A stretch of DNA of 64,000 nt, from positions 620,001-684,000 of the forward strand of contig NZ_CP188297.1 in the NCBI RefSeq assembly GCF_050030965.1. The letters run 5' to 3'. Shown piece by piece: positions 25,126 to 32,573 of the stretch. The translations under genes and the position numbers were made by a program. Every line of letters begins with the position of its first letter. Positions within the stretch are counted from its first letter, which is position 1. This DNA is from Glutamicibacter sp002979865 (GTDB lineage Bacteria > Actinomycetota > Actinomycetes > Actinomycetales > Micrococcaceae). The notes beneath the pieces are model-generated. The model had not been told where the DNA came from and searched no databases. It saw nothing but the letters and a program-made list of their open reading frames with translations.

Positions 25126-26082
25126 CTAGTTCCCAGGTGCGTCAATTTGCGCGGACTCGGCTGCCAGCACATCAAGGACAATCACCGCGATGTTGTCCCG
25201 GCCGCCAGCTTCCAGTGCGGCCCCGGTGAGAATCCGGGCCGCTTCGGTGCGGTCCTTGTAGTTCACCAGCAAGGTCTGCAAGATGTCTTCGGTCAGTTCG
25301 CCCGAGAGCCCGTCGCTGCACAGCATGTAGCGGTCGCCGATGCGCGGCTGCAAGACGGTGAGATCCGGCTGGCTTTCGGCGCCGGCGCCAAGCGCACGGG
25401 TAATCAGATTCCGGTGCGGATGATTGCGGGCTTCCAACTCGGTGATCTGCCCGGCATCCACCATTTCCTGCACGGCCGAGTGGTCACGGGTCAGCTGCTG
25501 CAGGGCGCCATCACGCAGCCGGTATCCGCGCGAGTCCCCCACGTTGACCAGCAACAGGCTCGGGATTTCATCGGCGACTACCGGGATCGGCTCGGTAGCT
25601 GGAGCCAAACTGGCGCGGTGGTTCTCCAGCATTTGCGGAGTGATCTTGGAGATGACATCAGTGTTCTGCGTCATCGCGAAACTTGAGGTCCAGGGCGGCA
25701 CCGCGGCCAGTGGAGCGGTCACATTGTCCCGGCCTTTGCCCGGGGTCTTGATCTGCACCAATGCGCACAAGGTAGTGCCGCCACGTGATTCAAGCGCTTC
25801 GCGAATGCGGTCATCAGCCAGTTGCACCTGGCGCTGGACATCCGGCACGGATGGCAGTTTCCGAACCGACGTCTTATTGGCGAAGGTGCAGATTTCCTGC
25901 ATCGTTTCCACCGCAAGCTGGCTGGCCACCTCGCCAGCTTCGTGACCGCCCATGCCGTCGGCTACCGCATACACGATGTCGTGCATCAGGATGCGGTCCT
26001 GGTTTTGCGTTCGTTTCCGGCCCACGTCCGTCAGCCCTGCCGCGGCGAGGATGAACGGTAGCGGTGCTGGTTCTTTAGCCAT
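25126..26082 (-). CDS. PP2C-type Ser/Thr phosphatase with internal insertion
   Basis: The 318-residue protein is a metal-dependent PPM/PP2C phosphatase. Metal ligands are visible in VGRKRTQNQDRI, VYAVADGMGGHEAGE, MLCSDGLSGELTED and GGRDNIAVIVLDV. The usual NED motif reads NQD. Compared with the 274-residue PP2C at 36145 it carries about 60 extra residues in the middle (roughly 105-165) rich in Pro/Ala/Thr, probably a surface loop. Its start overlaps the adenylate cyclase stop (TAATG), so the two are translated together and may act in one signalling route. No kinase is adjacent. Confidence 0.92.
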   Translation of the reverse strand: MAKEPAPLPFILAAAGLTDVGRKRTQNQDRILMHDIVYAVADGMGGHEAGEVASQLAVETMQEICTFANKTSVRKLPSVPDVQRQVQLADDRIREALESRGGTTLCALVQIKTPGKGRDNVTAPLAAVPPWTSSFAMTQNTDVISKITPQMLENHRASLAPATEPIPVVADEIPSLLLVNVGDSRGYRLRDGALQQLTRDHSAVQEMVDAGQITELEARNHPHRNLITRALGAGAESQPDLTVLQPRIGDRYMLCSDGLSGELTEDILQTLLVNYKDRTEAARILTGAALEAGGRDNIAVIVLDVLAAESAQIDAPGN

Positions 26083-27293
26083 TAGTCGATCACCAGTCCT
26101 GCTCCCTCGCCTGCGGAGAGCTCATAGGGTTGAATGTCTCCAAAGCCGCGCACCGCGGTGATTTCCTGGGCGGTGAGCACAAAGCGTGCGTCATTGCGCA
26201 GGGTGTTTGCGGTAATCGCGTCGGTCAGCACGGTGCCCGGTTCCGCCAGCGAGGTCAGCCGAGCCGCCATGTTCACCGTAGGACCATAGATATCGCCCAG
26301 GCGTGAGAGCAGCCGGCCCCAGACCACCGCGCCGCGGGTTTGCGGGAAGAGCTCGTCCTTGGCCAGCTCGCGCGACAGGGACAGCGCAATCTCGGCGCCG
26401 GCCTGCGGGGTTTCGGCCACGTAGAGCACTTCATCGCCAATGGTCTTGACCAGGCGGCCACCGCCCACGGAAATGACTTCGGCGCATTTGGCTTCGAAGC
26501 GCTGCACCAGCTGGGCCAGGGTGCGCTCGTTCATGCGGCGCGACAGCGAAGTGTAGGAGACCAGGTCGGCAAAGCCCACCGCACGGGCCAGCGGCAGCGG
26601 GGTGCCGCCATCTTCGTCGCCACGGTCTTGGTTGTAGGCAGCCACTCCGGTTTCCACCCGCAATGCCATGCGGTGCACGGCAGAGTTCAGCTGGCGGCGC
26701 CATGAGTAGAGCAGCAGGTCTTCAATCGCTGGAATGATTTCGGGCAGCAGGCCGAAAAGCTGGCGGCGCGCCTGGCGATCCGACATGTTCTGGTTGGCGA
26801 TCATGTCCTCAACCAGTGCTTCGATCTGCCACACCACCATGCGGTCAGTCATCTGGCCAACCGAACGCATCAGGGAAATGGCGGTTTCTTCGGTCAGCTT
26901 GCCTTCGCGGACCATCCCCACCATGGTGCCCAGGGCTTCCTTGTCGGCCTGGGTGAAGAACACTTCATCATCGCTGAGTTCAGGGAAGCCGATGGCGCGC
27001 CAGAGCTTGCGCGCGGAGTGCAGGGAAACACCGGCCTCGGAAGCGACCTCGCGGCGACGGAATTCGCGTTGGCCGCCGATGAGCCGCCTTTCCAGCGAAG
27101 CGACGGTGTCGCGGACAGCGTCGGGGGTGTGGGCCGGAATGCGCAAGGGGCCTTCCATGGCCTGCGCAAGTTCGAAAATTGGATCCGACTCGGCCGGTGT
27201 GGCCACAGGGGGGTGCTGGCGGGCGCCGCGGACAGCCTCGGCGGCGGACTGCGGAGAGTCTGCTCGGGGTGTGTTGGTGTGCTCGGTGCTCAT
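26082..27293 (-). CDS. Class III adenylate cyclase, Rv1264-like
   Basis: The 403-residue protein has an N-terminal helical regulatory domain (about 40-200), followed by a class III cyclase domain. Catalytic positions can be read: metal Asp in VGFADLVSYTSLSRRM, substrate-specifying Lys and second metal Asp in VKTIGDEVLYV, and the Asp, Asn and Arg in GDIYGPTVNMAARL, which favours ATP over GTP. The layout matches the pH-sensing soluble cyclase Rv1264 (established for that protein; pH sensing here is inference). It overlaps the upstream PH-domain gene by 4 bp (ATGA) and the downstream PP2C by TAATG. Confidence 0.92.
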   Translation of the reverse strand: MSTEHTNTPRADSPQSAAEAVRGARQHPPVATPAESDPIFELAQAMEGPLRIPAHTPDAVRDTVASLERRLIGGQREFRRREVASEAGVSLHSARKLWRAIGFPELSDDEVFFTQADKEALGTMVGMVREGKLTEETAISLMRSVGQMTDRMVVWQIEALVEDMIANQNMSDRQARRQLFGLLPEIIPAIEDLLLYSWRRQLNSAVHRMALRVETGVAAYNQDRGDEDGGTPLPLARAVGFADLVSYTSLSRRMNERTLAQLVQRFEAKCAEVISVGGGRLVKTIGDEVLYVAETPQAGAEIALSLSRELAKDELFPQTRGAVVWGRLLSRLGDIYGPTVNMAARLTSLAEPGTVLTDAITANTLRNDARFVLTAQEITAVRGFGDIQPYELSAGEGAGLVID

Positions 27294-27838
27294 GCCCCCA
27301 TGCCCTCACTGTTCGTCGTTTCGGTGTGCGCCGCATTCTGGTTGCTGCGCAGGTTCGCCATCGCCTCCATTGCCAGGGAACGGAAATACGGTACCGAGGG
27401 GACATGTGAGAGTCTCACGTATCCCTGGTTCAGCACGATATCCAAGGTTCCCGCACGCGTCATGGTGTTCTTCGCCTTGCTGTGCGCGACGAGGTCGCGA
27501 ACTGTAAATAATCCTACAGATTGCAGCTTGCCATCGTTGTATGTGGGCCGGAACATGATCCGCTCGGTGGTCAAGACGATTTGGCTGCGTAGCCACCGGG
27601 CCCAGGGAATCACGCTCCAGATCAGCACCAGTGCGGCCCAGAGAACCACCGAAACGACCATCCACACATTCGCGTTGCCAGCTAGCCAGTCCGAGAGATC
27701 GTCCCGGGAGAGATAGCCCAACGAGAAGGTGCACACGGCAGTCAATACGAGGAAGGCTCCCACGGGCTGGCGCAGCACTCGCGAATGTTCACGAGTTTTG
27801 ATAATCACTCGTTCCCTTTCATGCAGCGGCAACTTCAT
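27290..27838 (-). CDS. Membrane protein with bacterial PH domain (YdbS-like)
   Basis: The 182-residue product has two transmembrane helices (about 28-48 and 57-82) and then a bacterial pleckstrin-homology domain with LRSQIVLTTERIMFRPTYND and GLFTVRDLVAHSKAKNTMTR. Such bPH2 proteins are of unknown function at the membrane. GAGG lies 9 nt before ATG 27838. It is the first gene of the PH-cyclase-PP2C unit and shares an ATGA overlap with the cyclase, suggesting it might place or tune that signalling pair. Confidence 0.82.
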   Translation of the reverse strand: MKLPLHERERVIIKTREHSRVLRQPVGAFLVLTAVCTFSLGYLSRDDLSDWLAGNANVWMVVSVVLWAALVLIWSVIPWARWLRSQIVLTTERIMFRPTYNDGKLQSVGLFTVRDLVAHSKAKNTMTRAGTLDIVLNQGYVRLSHVPSVPYFRSLAMEAMANLRSNQNAAHTETTNSEGMGA

Positions 27839-27924
27839 CGTGTTGTTCCTCGCCCCTCCTGTTCTCGACTCCGTGTTTCGGTCATCATCTCCAATAATAG
27901 TCCCGGGCCAAGACCCAAGTCTGG

Positions 27925-28791
27925 TTAGGCATACTTTCCGTCGGCGCGCCGTACGTGGTGCACGTCCCCTGCCATCACGTGCTTTCGCTGCCCGGTTCCA
28001 TATTCCAGGACCAACGAGCCGTCTGCGCCCAACTCGACCGCGTGGCCAACCAGCGTGGATCCATCGGGGAATTCCACACGCACTTCATGTCCCAGTGTGG
28101 CCAGCTTGTCGCTGACGAGCTGGCGCAAAGATTTTCCATTACTTCCCGGCAACGGCATCTGCGCAAAGCCGCCGACCCGGCGGAAACCCTGATCCAGTGC
28201 TGCGAATTGCTTCAGGTACTCAGCCAGCAGTTCGGTGCGGTCCAAGTTCTGGGCGCCAGCCAAACGCAGGGACGTCGCGGTGGGCACCGGAAGCTCGTCC
28301 CGGTTCTGGTTCACGTTGATTCCGGTGCCAACCACTACCCCGTAGCCGTTGCCAGTTGGAACCATTTGCGCCAGTATGCCGCAGACTTTCTGCTCTCCGG
28401 CCAACAAATCGTTGGGCCATTTGATGCCCAAGGGAACGCCGCCGATATTCTCGGCGGCTCGGCTCCAGGCCAAGGCCGCAAGCATGGTGTACCAAGACAG
28501 GGATTCAGCAGGGAAGCTGGGACCCGGCACCGCCAAGACACTGACGGTCAGGGAGGATCCTGCCGGAGTTACCCATTCACGGCCCAAACGCCCTTTGCCT
28601 GCCTGCTGGTGCTCCGTGAAGTACACGCTGAGGTGGCCGGCATCCCCATTGCCAGCCAGTTGCGCCAACTCGGTATTGGTTGAACCGGAGGTTGGCTTGA
28701 TATTAACCAGCCCCAATTCCAGCTGGGCGGTGAGCTCGGTGAAGAGCCGGGAATCGAGAACTGCGCGGTCGGTGCCATGCGGGTTTTCCAT
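27925..28791 (-). CDS. birA: Biotin-[acetyl-CoA-carboxylase] ligase
   Basis: The 288-residue enzyme activates biotin and attaches it to the carrier domain of acyl-CoA carboxylase. It is the short form without an N-terminal DNA-binding domain, so it is not a repressor. Motifs GKGRLGREWVTPAGSSLTVS and GIKWPNDLLAGEQKVCGIL are typical, with a C-terminal SH3-like lobe (VRVEFPDGSTLVGHAVELGA). Its likely substrate is the BCCP domain of the protein encoded at 60880-62664. It lies 1.1 kb from the carboxylase beta gene. ATG 28791 is 7 nt after TAGGGT on the minus strand. Confidence 0.94.
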   Translation of the reverse strand: MENPHGTDRAVLDSRLFTELTAQLELGLVNIKPTSGSTNTELAQLAGNGDAGHLSVYFTEHQQAGKGRLGREWVTPAGSSLTVSVLAVPGPSFPAESLSWYTMLAALAWSRAAENIGGVPLGIKWPNDLLAGEQKVCGILAQMVPTGNGYGVVVGTGINVNQNRDELPVPTATSLRLAGAQNLDRTELLAEYLKQFAALDQGFRRVGGFAQMPLPGSNGKSLRQLVSDKLATLGHEVRVEFPDGSTLVGHAVELGADGSLVLEYGTGQRKHVMAGDVHHVRRADGKYA

Positions 28792-28848
28792 ACCTCCAAC
28801 CCTATGGCACCGGCCGATGATTACGCTTAGTCCTGCCTCGTCATCTGC

Positions 28849-29706
28849 CTAGAGGAAGATGTCTTCAACCAGCGGGACTTCGGGGTTCAAGGTGTACTTC
28901 TCCAGGTCCGTCTCCCCAGCCAGCGTCAGCACCTGTCCATCCGTGAAGAAGTTTCCGCTGACTCCGGCCGGCGGGCTGGCAAGAATGGCCATGGCGGCAT
29001 CTGCCACGACCGAAGCATCGCGCGCTCCCTGAACCATTTCCTGTCCGCCCGGCAGGTTCCGGATGGCTGCGGTATCGATCAGGGTTTCGGGCCAGAGCGA
29101 GTTCACGCCGACGCCATCGTCCTTCAGCTCTTCGGCCAGGCCAAGGGTGGTCAGCGACATGCCGTATTTGGCCATGGTGTAGGCCAAATGCCGTCCAGCC
29201 CACTTCGGTTCCAGGTTCAATGGCGGGGAGAGGGTGAGTACATGGGCATGCTCGGAGGCGCGCAGGTACGGGAGCGCGGACTTGGAGAGCAGGAAGGTGC
29301 CGCGGACGTTGATGTCCTGCATCAGGTCGTAGCGCTTCATATCAAGCTGATCGGTCTTGGCCAGGTTGATGGCCGAGGCGTTGTTGACCACGATGTCGAT
29401 GCCGCCGAACTTTGCCACGGCCTCTTCCACCGCGCGCTGCACATCGGCGTCCACGCGGACATCGCCAACTACGGCCAGGCCCTTGCCACCTGCTTCTTCG
29501 ATCTGCGCAACGGCGGTATGGATGGTCCCTTCCAGTGCCGGATGCGGCGTATCGGTCTTGGACAGCAGGACCACGTTGGCCCCCTGCTTGGCTGCGGCCA
29601 GGGCGATAGCCAGGCCGATGCCGCGGCTACCGCCGCTCATCAGGATGGTGCGGTTTTCCAGGTTCCCGGGAACAGGTGCGATAAGAGTGCGCGATTCACT
29701 AGTCAT
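28849..29706 (-). CDS. Short-chain dehydrogenase/reductase
   Basis: The 285-residue SDR has the cofactor motif MSGGSRGIGLAIALA, NNASAIN, and the active-site YTMAK; the expected Ser position reads TLSPPLN. It resembles HSDL2-type SDRs with the long PHPALEGTIHTAVAQIEEAG insertion, which in other organisms are linked to fatty-acid metabolism. It is divergent from the acyl-CoA carboxylase beta gene and shares with it a region that holds a palindromic operator. ATG 29706 lies 7 nt after TAATCT on the minus strand. Substrate unknown. Confidence 0.88.
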   Translation of the reverse strand: MTSESRTLIAPVPGNLENRTILMSGGSRGIGLAIALAAAKQGANVVLLSKTDTPHPALEGTIHTAVAQIEEAGGKGLAVVGDVRVDADVQRAVEEAVAKFGGIDIVVNNASAINLAKTDQLDMKRYDLMQDINVRGTFLLSKSALPYLRASEHAHVLTLSPPLNLEPKWAGRHLAYTMAKYGMSLTTLGLAEELKDDGVGVNSLWPETLIDTAAIRNLPGGQEMVQGARDASVVADAAMAILASPPAGVSGNFFTDGQVLTLAGETDLEKYTLNPEVPLVEDIFL

Positions 29707-29790
29707 GTGATATAGATTACGCGATGATCCCCCACTAAGCTACTGTTCAGTAACTTATTCTGGCGTGCCACGCACCAGATATCGGACCAT

Positions 29791-29809
29791 TTTGTAAGAT
29801 TCCTACAAA
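29791..29809. promoter_or_regulatory. Palindromic operator before carboxylase beta gene
   Basis: TTTGTAAGATTCCTACAAA has perfect TTTGTA/TACAAA arms around 7 nt. The same 19-bp site, with two changes in the palindrome, lies at 60759-60777 before the carboxylase alpha gene, and in both cases the site ends about 92-103 nt before the start codon. It includes TAAGAT, a likely -10 element, so binding would block transcription. The regulator is unknown; FasR-like TetR proteins are candidates. Confidence 0.65.
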
Positions 29810-29901
29810 CAAATGAGCTGTTTGCCCAGCTAGACTGGCTTAGTTGGCATTTTTCTTGTGCCATTCCTACACATTGAAGACAACTCGAGGGAGTCGAAGG
29901 C

Positions 29902-31512
29902 ATGACGCAGGGCAGAACCGAGGCAGCCGAGTCAATCGACCTGTCCACCACCGCCGGAAAGCTTGCTGAGTTCCGCCGCCGCCAGAAGCTCTCTAAAGCG
30001 CCAAGTGGCGAAGCAGCGATTGAAAAGCAGCACTCCCGCGGCAAGCACACTGCCCGCGAACGCATTGAAATGCTCATGGACGAGGATTCCTTCGTTGAGT
30101 TCGACGCCCTCGCAGTCCACCGCTCCACCGCCTTCGGCATGGAGAAGAAGAAGCCATTAGGCGATGGCCTGGTCTCCGGCTACGGCACCGTCGATGGCCG
30201 CCTGGTGGCTGTCTACTCCCAGGACTTCACCGTCTACGGCGGCTCCCTGTCCCAGGTCAATGGCGAGAAAATCGTCAAGGTCCAGGAATTTGCGCTGCGC
30301 AACGGTTGCCCAGTTGTCGGCATCCTGGATGGCGGTGGTGCCCGCATCCAAGAAGGCGTCGCTTCCCTGGCCATGTTCGCCGATATCTTCCGCAACAATG
30401 TCCATGCCTCGGGCGTTGTCCCGCAGATCTCGCTGATCATGGGCCCATCGGCCGGTGGTGCAGCGTACTCCCCTGCACTGACCGACTACGTGATCATGGT
30501 CGACAAGACCAGCCACATGTTCATCACCGGTCCGGACGTCATCAAGACGGTTACCGGCGAGGAAATCGACATGGAAACCCTGGGCGGCGCCCGCCAGCAC
30601 AACGCCAATACCGGTACCGCCACCTATCTTGCGTCCGATGAAGAAGACGCCGTGGAGTTCTGCAAGGAACTGCTGGACTTCCTCCCGTCGTCCAACCTCT
30701 CGGATCCGCTGATTGCCGAATTCGATGAAGAGCTGGATATCACTGCCGAGGACCTGGAGCTCGATACGCTCATCCCGGACTCCGCCAACCAGCCTTATGA
30801 CATGCGCACGGTCATCGAGTCGGTTGTCGACGACGAGCATTTCTTTGAAATGCAGTCGCTGTACGCACCGAACGTGATGATTGGCTACGCCCGCATCGAA
30901 GGGCGCACCGTGGGCATCGTCGCCAACCAGCCAATGCAGTTCGCTGGCACCTTGGATATCGCCGCCTCGGAAAAAGCTGCCCGCTTCGTGCGCAACTGCG
31001 ACGCCTTCAACATCCCGATCCTCACCTTCGTGGACGTGCCAGGCTTCCTGCCGGGCAAGGACCAGGAATTCCAGGGCATCATCCGCCGCGGTGCGAAGCT
31101 GCTCTACGCCTACGCCGAGGCCACGGTGCCGAAGCTGACCGTGATCACCCGCAAGGCCTACGGCGGAGCGTACATCGTGATGGGTTCGAAGAAGCTGGGC
31201 GCGGACCTGAACCTGGCTTGGCCTACCGCGCAAATCGGCGTGATGGGTGCCCAGGGCGCAGTGAACATCCTCTACCGCCGCGATCTGGCCGCAGTGGAAG
31301 CCGAAGGCGGAGACGTCGAGGCCCGCCGCAAGCAGATTATCGACGACTACGAGGCCGAACTGCTCAACCCCTACCAGGCGGCGGAGCTGGGTTACGTGGA
31401 TGCGGTCATCGCCCCGAGCGAGACCCGCTTCCAGCTGGTTCGCGGCCTGCGCGCGCTGCGCGAGAAGCACGTTAGCCTGCCTCCGAAGAAGCATGGCAAC
31501 ATCCCGCTGTAA
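29902..31512 (+). CDS. accD: Acyl-CoA carboxylase beta subunit (carboxyltransferase)
   Basis: The 536-residue protein carries the N- and C-terminal carboxyltransferase domains that move carboxyl groups from biotin to acetyl- or propionyl-CoA. Typical segments are KQHSRGKHTARERIEMLMDE, GGARIQEGVASLAMFADIF, GPSAGGAAYSPALTDYVIMV, VTGEEIDMETLGGARQHN, and DVPGFLPGKDQEFQGIIRRG with KAYGGAYIVMGSK. It resembles AccD5/PccB of mycobacteria; acyl chain preference is not certain. GAGGGAG lies 8 nt before ATG 29902. The epsilon subunit follows by 52 bp; the alpha subunit is 29 kb away. Confidence 0.95.
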   Translation: MTQGRTEAAESIDLSTTAGKLAEFRRRQKLSKAPSGEAAIEKQHSRGKHTARERIEMLMDEDSFVEFDALAVHRSTAFGMEKKKPLGDGLVSGYGTVDGRLVAVYSQDFTVYGGSLSQVNGEKIVKVQEFALRNGCPVVGILDGGGARIQEGVASLAMFADIFRNNVHASGVVPQISLIMGPSAGGAAYSPALTDYVIMVDKTSHMFITGPDVIKTVTGEEIDMETLGGARQHNANTGTATYLASDEEDAVEFCKELLDFLPSSNLSDPLIAEFDEELDITAEDLELDTLIPDSANQPYDMRTVIESVVDDEHFFEMQSLYAPNVMIGYARIEGRTVGIVANQPMQFAGTLDIAASEKAARFVRNCDAFNIPILTFVDVPGFLPGKDQEFQGIIRRGAKLLYAYAEATVPKLTVITRKAYGGAYIVMGSKKLGADLNLAWPTAQIGVMGAQGAVNILYRRDLAAVEAEGGDVEARRKQIIDDYEAELLNPYQAAELGYVDAVIAPSETRFQLVRGLRALREKHVSLPPKKHGNIPL

Positions 31513-31564
31513 GCAGCAGTGCCTGCCCGCCTAGTACCAGCTAAAACCAATAAGGAGCACTCCC

Positions 31565-31783
31565 ATGGAACAGAACGCTGCGTTGCCTGTTGCCCCGCAG
31601 ATCCGCGTCACCAAGGGAAACCCCAGTGACGAGGAAGTGGCGGTAGTTACCGCGCTGCTCGCTGCCATGGGCAATACTCCGGCTCCTGCACCAGAAGCCG
31701 CAGAGCCCAAAAAGCGTGTAGCCCGGATCCGCAGGCGCCGGGCGCTGGCCCCGCGTTTGGGCTGGACTATTGGCCGGCGCTAA
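31565..31783 (+). CDS. accE: Acyl-CoA carboxylase epsilon subunit
   Basis: The 72-residue product matches the small epsilon subunit unique to actinobacterial acyl-CoA carboxylases, which stabilises the alpha-beta complex. IRVTKGNPSDEEVAVVTALL is the conserved core; an Ala/Pro stretch and an Arg-rich tail (RVARIRRRRALAPRLG) follow. AAGGAG lies 8 nt before ATG 31565. It is co-transcribed with the beta subunit, followed by a terminator-like hairpin at 31799-31837. Confidence 0.92.
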   Translation: MEQNAALPVAPQIRVTKGNPSDEEVAVVTALLAAMGNTPAPAPEAAEPKKRVARIRRRRALAPRLGWTIGRR

Positions 31784-31798
31784 GGCCTGCTGAAAGCG

Positions 31799-31837
31799 AT
31801 GGCCCGGAACGTTCCCTAGCGGAATTTTCCGGGCCAT
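31799..31837. terminator. Hairpin terminator after accE
   Basis: ATGGCCCGGAA (31799-31809) and TTCCGGGCCAT (31827-31837) form an 11-bp perfect stem, extendable to about 15 bp with one mismatch, 16 nt after the accE stop. No T-run follows. It separates accDE from the convergent signalling locus and may serve both strands. Confidence 0.6.
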
Positions 31838-31862
31838 TGCTCTGTGCAGCGCCGCTGGCAAC

Positions 31863-32564
31863 CTAGTCTTCGTCGGGAACTTCGAAGTCCAAGATGGCTA
31901 GGTCTGCACGAGTCACCAGATGCGAACTCACAGCGTGTTCCACCAGTCGCGCCCTGCGGTTGGTGGCCAATTTTCCAGGCCCCCCGCGCAGTCCGGCCAC
32001 GCCGGCCTTGTCCAATTTGTCGCAGACGTTATCGAGTTTGCGATTGAACTTCGTAATTCCCCACCCCAGCCGGGCGGCGGCAACGGCACTTGTGGGAATT
32101 GAACTCAAGCCAGTGCCTTCACGGCGCAGCATCGGCTCAGCCAGGACAACGACCAAGGCCCGCTGGGCACTGGTCAGCAGCACCGGGCCAATGGTGGTCT
32201 CGCCCGAAGCGTCGTAGTCCATGTAGGCCTGCCGGAATGCCGGCTGCGCAACATGAATCGATAGCTCGTAGGTGGTGGGACCGGCGGTGAAAACCACGCC
32301 CACCCGGTTCAGCACCAGGGGCAGGCTCGATTCCGGCGAGAGCCAGGCCTGCAGTCCGCCGGTACGGTCAGCAATCGTCGCGGTCAGCCGGCTACCGACG
32401 TTATTAAGCCACCACAGCCCGCTTTGCTTGGTAATCGTCAAGAAGTGCCGGTGCAAGTAGGGATTGTCGTCGATGGCCAGATCGCCTTCTCGGCCGATGG
32501 TGAAGGGCTTGGCGTCTTGGACAGGATAATACTGTCCGCAGTACTCGATAGTTACTTCACTCAT
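31863..32564 (-). CDS. FHA-domain protein with winged-helix-like C-terminus
   Basis: The 233-residue protein begins with a forkhead-associated domain (about 5-105: PFTIGREGDLAIDDNPYLHR carries the GR and H positions, NNVGSRLTAT the later loop; the usual Ser of SxxH is replaced). The C-terminal part (about 130-225) reads LTSAQRALVVVLAEPMLRRE, IPTSAVAAARLGWGITKFNR and KLDNVCDKLDKAGVAGLRG, which resembles a winged helix with a recognition helix and could bind DNA. This is the last gene of the nine-gene locus, 9 bp after the kinase. A phosphopeptide-controlled DNA-binding role is an inference. Confidence 0.7.
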   Translation of the reverse strand: MSEVTIEYCGQYYPVQDAKPFTIGREGDLAIDDNPYLHRHFLTITKQSGLWWLNNVGSRLTATIADRTGGLQAWLSPESSLPLVLNRVGVVFTAGPTTYELSIHVAQPAFRQAYMDYDASGETTIGPVLLTSAQRALVVVLAEPMLRREGTGLSSIPTSAVAAARLGWGITKFNRKLDNVCDKLDKAGVAGLRGGPGKLATNRRARLVEHAVSSHLVTRADLAILDFEVPDED

Positions 32565-32573
32565 CTCTCTTGC

